From the NCBI RefSeq assembly GCF_900659865.1, contig NZ_LR213801.1:1-36951 (forward strand): 36,951 nucleotides of DNA, written 5' to 3'. Source of the stretch: Hyella patelloides LEGE 07179 (GTDB taxonomy: Bacteria > Cyanobacteriota > Cyanobacteriia > Cyanobacteriales > Xenococcaceae). The translations under genes were made by a program, and so were the position numbers. Position 1 is the stretch's first letter; the number at the start of each line of letters is the position of its first letter. A model generated the notes under the pieces. The model searched no databases. It saw only the letters and a program-made list of their open reading frames with translations, and had not been told where the DNA came from. Shown one piece after another: positions 27,762 through 36,912 of the stretch.

Positions 27762-30700
27762 ATGAGTTCGCTGCTTCAAGTTTCTTCTTCAGAGGTTAAT
27801 AAGCTTTCTAAAGCTCACCTATTATTGCGTCATCGATTGAAGTTGATCGAAGAATTATGGGAGTCGGTGTTGCGCTCCGAATATGGGCAAGAAATGGTAG
27901 ATTTGCTCCAGAAAATGCGTAAAGTATCTTCTCCTGAAGGTCAAGTTCAAGATTTACCCCAATCCTCTGTACCCGAGTTAATTGAGAGTTTACCGATTGA
28001 AGATGCGATTCAAGCTGCTCGTGCTTTCGCTCTTTATTTTCAGTTAATCAATATCGTAGAACAACACTATGAGCAGAACGAACAAAAGATATTTCGTAGA
28101 GAAAATGGCAGCAATGGAGCATCAAGTCAGATATCTTCAGAATATGGAAATTTAAGCAGCATTGAAAATGGTAAAGAATCGGCTTTTGGCGTACCTGGTG
28201 CTGATGGTTTAGAAGAAATTTGGGTAGAACAGAGTAACAGTTGGAATAAAGCAGGAACTTTTCAATGGCTATTTCCCCATTTGAAAAAGATCAATATGCC
28301 ACCACGAATGTTGCAAAGACTTCTAACTGAGTTAGACATTCGCTTAGTGTTTACTGCACATCCGACAGAAATTGTACGTCATACCATCAGGAAAAAACAA
28401 CGACGAATTTCTAATATTTTGAGAAGAATGGACTCTGCCGAAGATCAGAATGCCGATCGTGGGATGAGTAGCTCTTGGGAAACTGAGGAAGCTGTTGCCG
28501 AATTAACTGAAGAAATTCGTTTATGGTGGCGTACTGATGAGTTGCATCAATTTAAGCCTAAAGTACTGGACGAAGTAGACTATGCATTACACTATTTCCA
28601 AGAAGTGCTATTTGATGTCGTTCCCCAGTTAGCTCATCGTTTACGGCAATCTTTGAAAAGTACTTTTCCTCACTTAACTCCGCCAAACCACAAATTTTGT
28701 TATTTTGGTTCTTGGGTAGGATCGGATCGTGATGGCAATCCTTTTGTAACTCCAACAGTGACATGGGAAACTGCTTGTTATCAAAGAGGAATTGTTTTAA
28801 ACAAATATCTGCAATCAGTAGAACAATTACGAGAATTGCTCAGTTTATCTCTTCACTGGAGTAAAGTTTTACCAGAGTTATTAGATTCTTTAGAGCGAGA
28901 TCGCCAAAGAATGCCAGAAATTTATGAAAACCTGGCAATGCGTTATCGTCAAGAACCTTATCGCCTAAAACTAGCTTACATTTCTCAAAAACTCCAAAAA
29001 ACTTGCGATCGCAATAAAATTTTAGCCAACCAAGAAGGCAAACCTCAACAAGAAAATATTTACCATACGGAAACCGACTTTTTAACAGATTTAAAACTGA
29101 TTCAAAACAGTCTGGCACAAACATCCCTTCATTGTCGCGAATTAGATAGTTTGATTAGTCAGGTAGAAATTTTTGGTTTTACTCTAACTCAACTAGATTT
29201 TCGCCAGGAATCATCGGTTCATTCTGATGCAATCACAGAGCTTGTTGCATATTTAGGAATTTTAGACCAACCCTACAATGAACTAACCGAAACGGAGAAA
29301 GTTGCTTGGTTAGTCGAAGAATTACCCACTCGTCGTCCTCTAATTCCCAGAGAAATGCCTTTCTCTGAAAGAACCAAAGAAGTTGTAGATACCTTTCAGA
29401 TGCTGAAAAAGCTACAGCGAGAATTCGGCTTAGGTATCTGTCATACTTACATTATCAGTATGACCAATGATGTCAGTGACGTTTTAGAAGTCATGCTATT
29501 AGCACAGGAAGCAGGTTTATACGATCCTGGTAGTGGTCGGATTAACATACGGATTGTACCTCTATTTGAAACTGTAGATGACTTAAAACACGCTCCTTCG
29601 GTAATGAAGGACTTATTTGAGCTTGAACTATATCGAGCAGCTTTAGCTGGCGGTTATAACCAATTAGCAACGGCTTCTAAGGAAACAACAGAAGATATTG
29701 GACTACCACCTCTAGAACCTACCCATTTACAAGAGGTAATGTTGGGCTACTCTGACAGTAATAAAGATTCTGGCTTTTTAAGTAGTAACTGGGAAATCCA
29801 TAAAGCGCAGAAAGCACTAGAAAAAGTAGCTACTCAATACGGTGTTTCTTTGCGACTATTCCACGGTAGAGGCGGTTCAGTTGGCAGAGGTGGGGGACCA
29901 GCTTATGCAGCTATTTTGGCGCAACCCACGGATACAATTAAAGGGCGCATCAAAATTACCGAACAGGGAGAAGTTCTAGCTTCTAAGTATTCTTTGCCAG
30001 AGTTAGCACTCTATCACCTAGAAACTATAACCACAGCAGTCATTCAATCTAGCTTATTAGGTAGTGGTTTCGATCGAGTTAAACCTTGGCATCAAATCAT
30101 GGAAGAATTGGCAACACGCTCTCGGAAAGCCTATCGTTCTCTTATTGAACAGCCAGATTTTGTTGATTTCTTTCTTTCTGTAACTCCCATAGATGTTATT
30201 AGTCAATTACAAATTGGCTCTCGTCCTTCTAAACGTCCAGGAAAAAAAGGTAGTAATCAAAAAAAAGATATCAGTAGTTTAAGAGCAATTCCTTGGGTAT
30301 TTAGCTGGACGCAAAGCCGTTTTCTCTTACCTGCTTGGTATGGTATTGGTTCTGCTTTACAAGAGTTTTTAGGACAAGAACCTACTAAAAATTTAAATCT
30401 GTTGCGCTATTTTTATGTTAAATGGCCCTTCTTCCGCATGGTAATTTCTAAGGTAGAAATGACTCTTGCCAAAGCAGATTTACAAATAGCAGAACATTAC
30501 GTCAATAAACTATCTTCTAAGGAAGACCAAGAGCGTTTTCAGAAGTTGTTTGCTCAAATTACCGATGAATATAACTTAACCAAAGAAATAATTCTCAAAA
30601 TTAACGGTCAGAACAAACTACTTGATAGCGATCCTGAACTACAACGTTCTGTCCAATTAAGAAACGGAACAATTGTTCCTTTAGGTTTTTTACAAGTAGC

Positions 30701-30836
30701 ACTAATTGAACGTTTGCGTCAATATAGTAAAGACGATGAATTGGTTCATTTTCGTCCTTTTAGTAAGGAAGAATTGCTTAGGGGTGCAATGCTAACCATT
30801 AATGGTATTGCTGCGGGAATGAGAAATACAGGCTGA
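27762..30836 (+). CDS. ppc: Phosphoenolpyruvate carboxylase
   Basis: This 1024-residue enzyme carboxylates PEP with bicarbonate to oxaloacetate, the anaplerotic entry of carbon into the TCA pathway and amino-acid synthesis. Catalytic motifs are intact: FTAHPTE with H200, [11 protein letters not shown], and the glycine-rich loop [14 protein letters not shown] beginning near H701. The C-terminus ends GMRNTG, as expected for this family. Length is normal for cyanobacterial PEPC, which lacks the plant N-terminal phosphorylation serine. It is cytoplasmic. It appears to be a single-gene unit, with an imperfect hairpin (30851-30869) and T-rich tail shortly after the stop. Confidence 0.97.
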   Translation: MSSLLQVSSSEVNKLSKAHLLLRHRLKLIEELWESVLRSEYGQEMVDLLQKMRKVSSPEGQVQDLPQSSVPELIESLPIEDAIQAARAFALYFQLINIVEQHYEQNEQKIFRRENGSNGASSQISSEYGNLSSIENGKESAFGVPGADGLEEIWVEQSNSWNKAGTFQWLFPHLKKINMPPRMLQRLLTELDIRLVFTAHPTEIVRHTIRKKQRRISNILRRMDSAEDQNADRGMSSSWETEEAVAELTEEIRLWWRTDELHQFKPKVLDEVDYALHYFQEVLFDVVPQLAHRLRQSLKSTFPHLTPPNHKFCYFGSWVGSDRDGNPFVTPTVTWETACYQRGIVLNKYLQSVEQLRELLSLSLHWSKVLPELLDSLERDRQRMPEIYENLAMRYRQEPYRLKLAYISQKLQKTCDRNKILANQEGKPQQENIYHTETDFLTDLKLIQNSLAQTSLHCRELDSLISQVEIFGFTLTQLDFRQESSVHSDAITELVAYLGILDQPYNELTETEKVAWLVEELPTRRPLIPREMPFSERTKEVVDTFQMLKKLQREFGLGICHTYIISMTNDVSDVLEVMLLAQEAGLYDPGSGRINIRIVPLFETVDDLKHAPSVMKDLFELELYRAALAGGYNQLATASKETTEDIGLPPLEPTHLQEVMLGYSDSNKDSGFLSSNWEIHKAQKALEKVATQYGVSLRLFHGRGGSVGRGGGPAYAAILAQPTDTIKGRIKITEQGEVLASKYSLPELALYHLETITTAVIQSSLLGSGFDRVKPWHQIMEELATRSRKAYRSLIEQPDFVDFFLSVTPIDVISQLQIGSRPSKRPGKKGSNQKKDISSLRAIPWVFSWTQSRFLLPAWYGIGSALQEFLGQEPTKNLNLLRYFYVKWPFFRMVISKVEMTLAKADLQIAEHYVNKLSSKEDQERFQKLFAQITDEYNLTKEIILKINGQNKLLDSDPELQRSVQLRNGTIVPLGFLQVALIERLRQYSKDDELVHFRPFSKEELLRGAMLTINGIAAGMRNTG

Positions 30837-30850
30837 TTCGTTGAGAAATG

Positions 30851-30873
30851 AAATTCAGATTTTTCTGATTTTA
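30851..30873 (+). terminator. Weak hairpin after ppc
   Basis: AAATTCAGA pairs with TCTGATTT apart from one mismatch, around a T loop, and TTTT follows. It lies 15 bp after the ppc stop, in the right place for a terminator, but the stem is AT-rich. Confidence 0.4.
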
Positions 30874-31099
30874 AGAAATGTTGTAATTTGTTGACATTAG
30901 ATGCCTAAATTTTGTGCAGAGGTGTATAGTGATATGTCTCTGCATTATTTTTATGAGTAATTAAATGAGCTTGTACCAATTTTTTTGAGAGTTGGAGACT
31001 AATAATATAGTAGAGTGCCTAGTTTAATTTATTGGGTAGTTTAAATTGAAGAGGAAAATTTTAGAATGTGTAGAGCCAACTCGTGCCTTTTTTCGCGCC

Positions 31100-31212
31100 A
31101 TCAAGGTCTGACCGCTTTTTTTATCCTGTAGGTTAGCTTGTCAACACCTTGATTGGAGATGCTCATCACGCCGAGAGCATCCCTCGCAGTCAATTCATGA
31201 ATTGACCCTACA
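31100..31212. repeat. MITE-like or structured element with nested inverted repeats
   Basis: Four complementary pairs are present. ATCAAGGT (31100-31107) matches ACCTTGAT (31146-31153). TGTAGG (31127-31132) matches CCTACA (31207-31212). GATGCTC (31158-31164) matches GAGCATC (31175-31181). A perfect 16-bp palindrome TCAATTCATGAATTGA lies at 31190-31205. The last, next to CCTAC, resembles palindromes scattered through cyanobacterial genomes. No transposase is nearby. It may be a miniature non-autonomous element or a structured transcript. Confidence 0.5.
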
Positions 31213-31495
31213 ATTACAACCCAGTATTCTAGTCCAGACACGCTACTATAATTTATTATTAATCTATCCAGCAAATGCATGATAAATGGGATTAATACGA
31301 ACCAAAAAAACTTTAAATAAATTGAGAAAATACTTTACTTAAAAACTCTGCAACATACATCTGAATTGTTAAAATTTTTTATTCAATAAAGTCAAGCTAT
31401 ACAAAAGCTTTCTTAAGATAGATTATTGATTAATTTGAATAACATAAAATAGATCAAAAGATAAAATTCACGTCACTATAAGCAATAACTTTAAT

Positions 31496-32902
31496 ATGGC
31501 ACGTGGCTCTTTACAACTAAATAGCGAATGGAAAACCAAAGTAGAAGAATCCTTGGCGATTAAGCAACTAACTCAAAAATTGATTGCTGAACAATTAAAT
31601 ATTTCTAAATCATCAGTTTCTAAATTTATTAATGGAAAACCCATTGCAGCTAATAATTTTATTCGGATTTGTCAAGAAATTGGATTAGATTGGGGACTTG
31701 CTTCTCAAGAAGAACCTCAGAAAAATGATTTTGAAAATTTTAAATTTAAAACTACTAATTTTAAGTCTAATCCAGGGGGAGAAATTGCTCCTCAAGAAAT
31801 TATCGGTAGAGAAAGATTAATTCGGCAAATTTGGGAAATATTAGAGCAACAAAGCTTAATTTTTGTTGGAGAAAGAAGAATTGGTAAAAGTAGTACTCTT
31901 AAGAAAATGGCATCGGAAGATAATGATAAAATGCTGCCAATATATAGAGATTTAGAAGGTATTAGAACTCCCATAGAATTTGTGGAAAAAGTGTGGCAAG
32001 ATATTGAACTTCATCTTCCAGAAGAAGGTAAAGCCACAAAAGTCAGAAACTTTTTAAGCCAATTACAAGCAACTCAATTTACAGGATTTCACTTTACCGA
32101 AATAGCAGAATCGCATTGGAAGAGTTTATTAACCTTTGCTATTGAAGACTTAGTAAAGATGCAGAATAAACAAATAGTTTTTATTTGGGATGAAATACCC
32201 CATATGCTGGAAAACTTTGCCGATCGCTCTGCAATGGAAATGCTCGATACCTTGCGATCTTTAAGACAAACTTATCCTGATATTAGAATGGTTTTTTCTG
32301 GCTCTATTGGCTTACATCACATCTTTAAAAACTTACAAAAAGCTGGCTATCGTAACGATCCTACTAATGATATGTATACTATTGATGGTCAACCGTTAAC
32401 TTTAGAAGATGCTATGAAGTTAACTATTCATTTAATCGAGGGAGAAAATATAGCAACTTTTAATGTTGAGAAATCTGCCAGAGATATTGCAGAAGCAGTA
32501 GACTGTATTCCTTTTTATATTCATCATTTAGTTAATCAGTTAAAAACGCTAAAAGAAGAAGTAACCCATAGCGTAATTATTAACACTATTGAAGAATGTT
32601 TACACAACCCTCTTAATCCTTGGAAAATGGATCACTATCGAGAAAGAATTGATAATTATTACACTGAAGATCAAAAGCCCTATGTGTTAAATATTTTAGA
32701 CTTATTAGCTATTAATCCGCCCACTACTTTTACCAAGTTATGGCAAGTTCTCTATAACGATCCAGAAACTAATAATAAAGAAATGGCACGTACTATTATT
32801 AGATTACTGATGAAAGATTACTATCTAATTCAAACAGGAAGTATCTATAGTTTTCGCTATCAGTTAGTGCAGCAATATTGGAAACTTTCTAGAGGAATAT
32901 AA
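31496..32902 (+). CDS. HTH-domain STAND/archaeal-type NTPase of unknown function
   Basis: This 468-residue protein has an N-terminal helix-turn-helix (about 24-65, KLIAEQLNISKSSVSKFINGKPI) like those at the start of many cyanobacterial NTPase proteins. An ATPase core follows: IIGRERLIRQIW, P-loop GERRIGKS (125-132, K131), Walker B VFIWDEIP (D232, E233), and a sensor-like VFSGSIGLHH (266-275). The C-terminal part looks like a winged helix. This fits STAND or archaeal-type ATPases used as switches, some in conflict systems; the role here is unknown. No partner gene is adjacent. It is flanked by a repeat-rich 659-bp gap and by heptads, is more AT-rich than ppc and pnp, and may be an accessory insertion. 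Confidence 0.82.
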   Translation: MARGSLQLNSEWKTKVEESLAIKQLTQKLIAEQLNISKSSVSKFINGKPIAANNFIRICQEIGLDWGLASQEEPQKNDFENFKFKTTNFKSNPGGEIAPQEIIGRERLIRQIWEILEQQSLIFVGERRIGKSSTLKKMASEDNDKMLPIYRDLEGIRTPIEFVEKVWQDIELHLPEEGKATKVRNFLSQLQATQFTGFHFTEIAESHWKSLLTFAIEDLVKMQNKQIVFIWDEIPHMLENFADRSAMEMLDTLRSLRQTYPDIRMVFSGSIGLHHIFKNLQKAGYRNDPTNDMYTIDGQPLTLEDAMKLTIHLIEGENIATFNVEKSARDIAEAVDCIPFYIHHLVNQLKTLKEEVTHSVIINTIEECLHNPLNPWKMDHYRERIDNYYTEDQKPYVLNILDLLAINPPTTFTKLWQVLYNDPETNNKEMARTIIRLLMKDYYLIQTGSIYSFRYQLVQQYWKLSRGI

Positions 32903-32924
32903 TCAATTAACAGCTATTAGTTTT

Positions 32925-32952
32925 AGTTATCAGTTATCAGTCATTAGTCAAA
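32925..32952. repeat. Heptanucleotide repeat after the HTH-NTPase stop
   Basis: Four units, AGTTATC, AGTTATC, AGTCATT and AGTCAAA, begin 23 bp after the TAA stop. They read in the sense direction of the upstream gene and belong to the AGTNNNN class. Confidence 0.85.
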
Positions 32953-33170
32953 TGATGAATTATTAAGGATTAGATAATAAATATTTGTATTATTTTCTCA
33001 TCCCTGATAATTCATCTCTTAACTCACTATTGCAAAAATTAAGATAACTAAATAAATATACATAAAACTACGGCACAAATTAAGATGAAAAAATAGCAAC
33101 TTGGAATTCAGATAATGTTAGGATCGCGGAGAGACCAAGAAATAGAGAAAGAATAAGGAAAATAAACTGA

Positions 33171-35321
33171 ATGCAAGAAATTGATAAATCCATACCCTTT
33201 GATGGTAGGGATATTAGTCTGAAAGTAGGCTTGCTCGCACCACAAGCAGGCGGTTCAGTATTAATCCAAGCGGGAGACACAGCAGTTTTAGTCAACGCCA
33301 CCCGAGCCCAAGGAAGAGAAGGAATAGATTTTTTACCATTAATTGTTGATTATGAAGAAAAATTATATGCAGTAGGAAAAATACCAGGGGGGTTTTTACG
33401 TAGAGAAGGTAGACCTCCAGAAAGAGCAACCCTAACCAGTCGCTTGATAGATCGCCCACTGCGTCCTTTGCTTCCTTCTTGGTTAAGAGATGATATTCAA
33501 ATTGTAGCAACTACTTTATCTTTAGATGAAGATGTACCACCAGATGTCTTAGCGGTCACGGGTGCTTCGGTGGCGGTGCTGTTGGCGCAAATTCCTTTTT
33601 ATGGTCCAATGGCAGCAGTGAGAGTAGGCTTAATTGGAGATGATTTTATTCTCAATCCTTCCTATCGGGAAGTCGAGCAAGGAGAACTAGATTTAGTGGT
33701 CGCTGGTAGTCCTGATGGCGTAATCATGGTAGAAGCAGGAGCTAACCAACTACCAGAAGAAGATATTATCGAAGCGATTGATTTTGGTTACGAAGCAGTC
33801 CAAGAATTAATTCAGGCTCAAAGAGACTTAATTAAAGAGCTAGGGATTGAGATTGTCAAAGCTGAACTCCCTGAAGAAAATGAAGCTTTAAAACAGTTTA
33901 TCAGCGATCGCGTAACTGACGATATTAAGCAAATTCTTTCTAAGTATGACTTGGATAAAAAAGGTCGTGACACTGCCTTAGATGTTATTAAAGCAGAGAA
34001 AATTGAATCAGAGATCGCCGAATTGCCAGAAGAAGACCCCATCAAAACTGCTACTATAGAAGATTCTAAAGCGATCGGCAAATACTTTAAAGCTCTTACC
34101 AAAAAGCTGATGCGAAGTCAGATTGTTGAAGACGGAATTAGGGTAGATGGACGAAAACTAGATGAAGTACGCCCCATTTCCTGTCAAGTAGGATTGCTCC
34201 CCCGTAGGGTTCATGGTTGCGGACTCTTTAAAAGAGGACTGACCCAAGTTCTTTCTCTGGCAACTTTAGGTACTTCAGGAGATGCCCAAGACTTAGGAGA
34301 CGATCTCCATCCCACATCAGAAAAACGCTATCTGCATCACTATAACTTTCCTCCTTTTTCTGTAGGAGAAACTAAACCTTTACGTTCTCCTGGTCGTCGC
34401 GAAATTGGTCATGGTGCATTAGCAGAACGTTCTTTGATGCCAGTGTTACCCTCTCAAGAAGAATTCCCCTATGTATTGCGGGTAGTCTCCGAAGTCTTAT
34501 CTTCCAACGGCTCTACCTCGATGGGTTCGGTATGTGGTTCGACTCTCTCTTTGATGGATGCAGGTGTTCCCATTACTAAACCTGTTAGTGGAGCAGCAAT
34601 GGGGTTAATTAAAGAAGAAGATGAGGTGCGTATCCTGACTGATATTCAAGGAATTGAAGACTTTCTAGGCGATATGGACTTTAAAGTTGCAGGGACAGAT
34701 AGCGGTATTACTGCTTTGCAAATGGATATGAAGATTACGGGATTGTCAATGGACATCATAGCCAAAGCAATTCATCAGGCATTACCCGCAAGAATGCATA
34801 TCCTAGAGAAAATGCTCGAAGCGATTGATAAACCTCGTGAAGAACTTTCTCCCTTTGCACCAAGATTATTAACCCTCAAAATCGATCCCGATCTGATTGG
34901 CATGGTTATTGGCCCTTCTGGTAAAACCATTAAAGCTATTGTGGAACAAACCGATTCTAAAATTGATATTGAAGATGATGGTACGGTAATTATTGCAGCA
35001 GTAGAAGCAGAAAAAGCTGAAAGAGCGAAAAAACTGATCTACAATATGACTCGCAAACTAAATGAAGGAGATGTTTATCTGGGAAAAGTAACCAGAATCA
35101 TCGATATCGGTGCATTTGTGGAAGTGTTACCAGGCAAAGAAGGCATGATCCATATTTCTCAACTAGCAGAAGGCAGAGTGGGTAAAGTGGAAGATGAAGT
35201 GGCTGTAGGGGATGAAATTGTGGTGAAAGTTCGCAACTTTGACAACAAAGGTCGCCTTAACTTGACTCGCTTGGGTATCCATCCTGATGAAGCAGCCAAA
35301 GCTAGAGCGGAAGCAGAATAA
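33171..35321 (+). CDS. pnp: Polyribonucleotide nucleotidyltransferase (PNPase)
   Basis: This 716-residue enzyme degrades RNA 3' to 5' using phosphate and can also add tails. Two RNase PH domains are present: the first near 10-140 ([33 protein letters not shown]), the second near 325-540 ([31 protein letters not shown]). A KH domain ([16 protein letters not shown]) and an S1 domain ([21 protein letters not shown]) follow. Length is normal. The ATG is preceded by AAGGA at 33155-33159. The gene stands alone, convergent with the MoaB-type gene. Heptads and a hairpin follow its stop. In cyanobacteria PNPase is a main RNA-turnover and polyadenylation enzyme. Confidence 0.97.
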   Translation: MQEIDKSIPFDGRDISLKVGLLAPQAGGSVLIQAGDTAVLVNATRAQGREGIDFLPLIVDYEEKLYAVGKIPGGFLRREGRPPERATLTSRLIDRPLRPLLPSWLRDDIQIVATTLSLDEDVPPDVLAVTGASVAVLLAQIPFYGPMAAVRVGLIGDDFILNPSYREVEQGELDLVVAGSPDGVIMVEAGANQLPEEDIIEAIDFGYEAVQELIQAQRDLIKELGIEIVKAELPEENEALKQFISDRVTDDIKQILSKYDLDKKGRDTALDVIKAEKIESEIAELPEEDPIKTATIEDSKAIGKYFKALTKKLMRSQIVEDGIRVDGRKLDEVRPISCQVGLLPRRVHGCGLFKRGLTQVLSLATLGTSGDAQDLGDDLHPTSEKRYLHHYNFPPFSVGETKPLRSPGRREIGHGALAERSLMPVLPSQEEFPYVLRVVSEVLSSNGSTSMGSVCGSTLSLMDAGVPITKPVSGAAMGLIKEEDEVRILTDIQGIEDFLGDMDFKVAGTDSGITALQMDMKITGLSMDIIAKAIHQALPARMHILEKMLEAIDKPREELSPFAPRLLTLKIDPDLIGMVIGPSGKTIKAIVEQTDSKIDIEDDGTVIIAAVEAEKAERAKKLIYNMTRKLNEGDVYLGKVTRIIDIGAFVEVLPGKEGMIHISQLAEGRVGKVEDEVAVGDEIVVKVRNFDNKGRLNLTRLGIHPDEAAKARAEAE

Positions 35322-35324
35322 TCA

Positions 35325-35366
35325 GCGAACAGTGACCAGTTATTAGTCATCAGTGAATAGTGAACA
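35325..35366. repeat. Heptanucleotide array directly after the pnp stop
   Basis: Six consecutive units (AGCGAAC, AGTGACC, AGTTATT, AGTCATC, AGTGAAT, AGTGAAC) begin 3 bp after the pnp stop codon, in the sense direction of pnp. Confidence 0.9.
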
Positions 35367-35368
35367 GT

Positions 35369-35398
35369 GCAATTCAATAAACAGTTTCATTGAACTGC
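35369..35398 (+). terminator. Hairpin between convergent pnp and moaB
   Basis: GCAATTCAAT (35369-35378) pairs with ATTGAACTGC (35389-35398) at nine of ten positions around a 10-base loop. A T-rich stretch follows about 15 bases later on the plus strand. It probably helps terminate pnp and may act in both directions. Confidence 0.45.
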
Positions 35399-35452
35399 TA
35401 TCTTAAAAATACTTCCTTTTTTATCAAGCGAGTATTTAAACCTAAAAGTTGG

Positions 35453-35480
35453 TGATAACTGATAACTGATAACCGATCAC
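35453..35480. repeat. Heptanucleotide repeat at the moaB stop
   Basis: Three TGATAAC units and one CGATCAC on the plus strand overlap the TGA stop of the MoaB-type gene. In that gene's sense direction they contain the same AGTTATC core seen elsewhere. Confidence 0.85.
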
Positions 35481-35983
35481 TGTTGTAACTGTTTAACTAA
35501 GTGAACTACTTCTGGCAAAATAAGCTCTGTCATACCTAGCTTGACTGCATTAGAAGAGCCTGGAAGAGAAAAAATTAGTTTATCTTGGTAGACACCTGCG
35601 ATCGCTCTTAAAGCGATCGCTCTTGAACCAATATCGTGAAAACTAAGATGGCGGAAAATTTCCCCGAATCCTGGTAAAGTTTTATCTAGTAAACTAGCGA
35701 TCGCATCATAAGTAGTGTCTCTCGGTGCAATTCCCGTACCACCATTAAAAATAAACACATCTGAAGGAGTATCCTTAGATAACTGTTTTATTTGGTCTTT
35801 AATTGCCTTTGGTTCGTCCTCTACAATGCCATAAGCAGCTATCTCATGACCAGCATCAGTCAATAATTGCTGAATGATTTGACCACTTTTATCAGTTTCT
35901 TCTGTACGAGTATCGCTCACTGTAATAACGACACATTGAAGAGTAACTCCTTCTTTATCTGGGTGAGGTTTGTAATTCATCAA
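35477..35983 (-). CDS. moaB: MoaB/Mog-type molybdopterin biosynthesis protein
   Basis: This 168-residue protein belongs to the MoaB/MogA family, which activates molybdopterin by adenylylation for molybdenum insertion. The family motif FNGGTGIAPRDTT is at 79-91, preceded by VVITVSDTRTEE. The LPGFGEIFRHLSF and LIFSLPGSSNAV blocks are also typical. MoaB and Mog cannot be firmly separated here; the length fits MoaB. The second Met is an equally likely start. Three HIP1 octamers lie within 107 bp of the gene, two of them in a short direct repeat encoding RAIALRAIAG. It is convergent with pnp and followed (upstream on the same strand) by psb28. Confidence 0.93.
   Translation of the reverse strand: MMNYKPHPDKEGVTLQCVVITVSDTRTEETDKSGQIIQQLLTDAGHEIAAYGIVEDEPKAIKDQIKQLSKDTPSDVFIFNGGTGIAPRDTTYDAIASLLDKTLPGFGEIFRHLSFHDIGSRAIALRAIAGVYQDKLIFSLPGSSNAVKLGMTELILPEVVHLVKQLQQ
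35598..35620. repeat. Two HIP1 octamers in a short direct repeat
   Basis: GCGATCGC occurs at 35598-35605 and 35613-35620, in a 15-bp direct repeat inside moaB; a third copy is at 35697-35704. HIP1 is an over-represented octamer in many cyanobacteria and supports the taxonomic call. Confidence 0.9.
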
Positions 35984-36060
35984 CCAAATTAAATTACTAA
36001 ATATCTACAATTTTCTTGGTAAGCAGCAACCAGTAAGAGGATTTAATAACCGATTGATTG

Positions 36061-36089
36061 CTGGTCACTCGTAACTGATTACTGAATTA
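36061..36089. repeat. Heptanucleotide repeat at the psb28 stop
   Basis: CTGGTCA, CTCGTAA and CTGATTA are followed by a partial unit that runs into the psb28 stop codon. In psb28 sense the units read AGTAATC, AGTTACG, AGTGACC. Confidence 0.85.
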
Positions 36090-36422
36090 GGATTTTTCTA
36101 AACCCAAACCATTTTCTTCTGCATATCGTTCCATAAAACGTAGGAAACGTTCCCACTCAGCAGCAGAAGTCATAATTAATTTTGATTCGATAGCGGAAGG
36201 TTTACCGTTAATAAATTTTCCTTTAACGTCGCGACTAACAATTTCCCCTTCACTATCCACCAGATATAAACCCGTGATTTCTACCGTGCTAGTATCAGCA
36301 AGAGCATCAGGGGCATCGAAATAGAAAGTAGCTGTACCACCATCTTTATTACGGGAGCGTGTAACTTTAATATTAGGGACTACGCTTTCTTTTGTCCCTT
36401 TAGAAAATTGGATTTCTGCCAT
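36087..36422 (-). CDS. psb28: Photosystem II assembly factor Psb28
   Basis: This 111-residue protein matches Psb28 (Psb13/Ycf79), which binds PSII assembly intermediates containing CP47 on the cytoplasmic side and protects them during assembly and repair. Family blocks are present: [33 protein letters not shown], then [27 protein letters not shown], and [18 protein letters not shown] near the C-terminus. Length is typical and no signal peptide is expected. It lies upstream of moaB on the minus strand; the gap of about 100 bp contains heptads at its own stop. A TATCTC/GAGATA hairpin lies 45-60 bp before the ATG. Confidence 0.96.
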   Translation of the reverse strand: MAEIQFSKGTKESVVPNIKVTRSRNKDGGTATFYFDAPDALADTSTVEITGLYLVDSEGEIVSRDVKGKFINGKPSAIESKLIMTSAAEWERFLRFMERYAEENGLGLEKS

Positions 36423-36553
36423 AATTTTTCTTTAAATTCATTTAATATGTTTTTAACTATCTTCTCATATCTCTGCTACCGAGATACGTAAGCGAGATTT
36501 TTTTACATTGATGAGAGTTTAACCGTGTCCAGTTTGAAGATGAGGGATGCTAA

Positions 36554-36662
36554 GGTTTCCTTTGCTTATGAGGGGTTACAAGAGGTTGTCATTCATCTGA
36601 AACGGTCGTTACGAGGAGACTACTAAACTCTGTTCGCCTCGTCCAATAACCTTGTTGAAACC
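36554..36662. ncRNA. Candidate structured RNA (strand unknown)
   Basis: Three nested complementary pairs occur. GGTTTC (36554-36559) matches GAAACC (36657-36662). ACAAGAGGTT (36578-36587) matches AACCTTGT (36648-36655) apart from a 2-base bulge. ACGAGG (36611-36616) matches CCTCGT (36637-36642). The nesting and locally higher GC content suggest a folded RNA of roughly 110 bases, possibly extended. I did not recognise a tRNA, RNase P RNA, SRP RNA or tmRNA. A 6S-like rod is conceivable but unproved. Confidence 0.3.
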
Positions 36663-36838
36663 CGTAGTTTTCAAAATCACTATTCGAGGGATTGCGGTGC
36701 GCGTTCTTTTGCCTACCAATCAACCATCAAGTTGTTTGGGCGATCGCCAATAATTAGATTCAATAAATTTACGGATATAATCTCAATAATTTTGCATATA
36801 ATACCAATTATCGAAAGTAATAAGAGACTTAGTACAGT

Positions 36839-36912
36839 GGGGAAAAGGGGAAAGGGAAAAGGTTAAAGCTTTATATAACGAGCCTTTCTCCCTTTACCTT
36901 TAACCTTTAACC
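36839..36912. repeat. Purine/pyrimidine inverted repeat with heptads
   Basis: GGTTAAAG (36861-36868) matches CTTTAACC at 36898-36905 and 36905-36912. The left side is a G-rich run with three blocks of three or four G and one GG. The right side repeats a 7-base CTTTAAC unit. It may form a large imperfect hairpin. Confidence 0.5.

Larger units (their letters stand above)
30837..31495. other. 659-bp gap with nested inverted repeats, no gene
   Basis: The left end contains a weak ppc terminator hairpin at about 30851-30869. The centre (31100-31212) is rich in inverted repeats and is listed separately. The right 230 bp are very AT-rich and lead into the HTH-NTPase start at 31496, where no ribosome-binding site is obvious. 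I see no coding region. Confidence 0.7.

Noticed and set aside
28558-29124. Minus-strand frames inside ppc
   Set aside because: They are antisense shadows of a fully intact PEP carboxylase.
36540-36626. 28-codon open frame starting at 36540
   Set aside because: Too short, no ribosome-binding site, no recognisable protein, and it overlaps the inverted-repeat structure.
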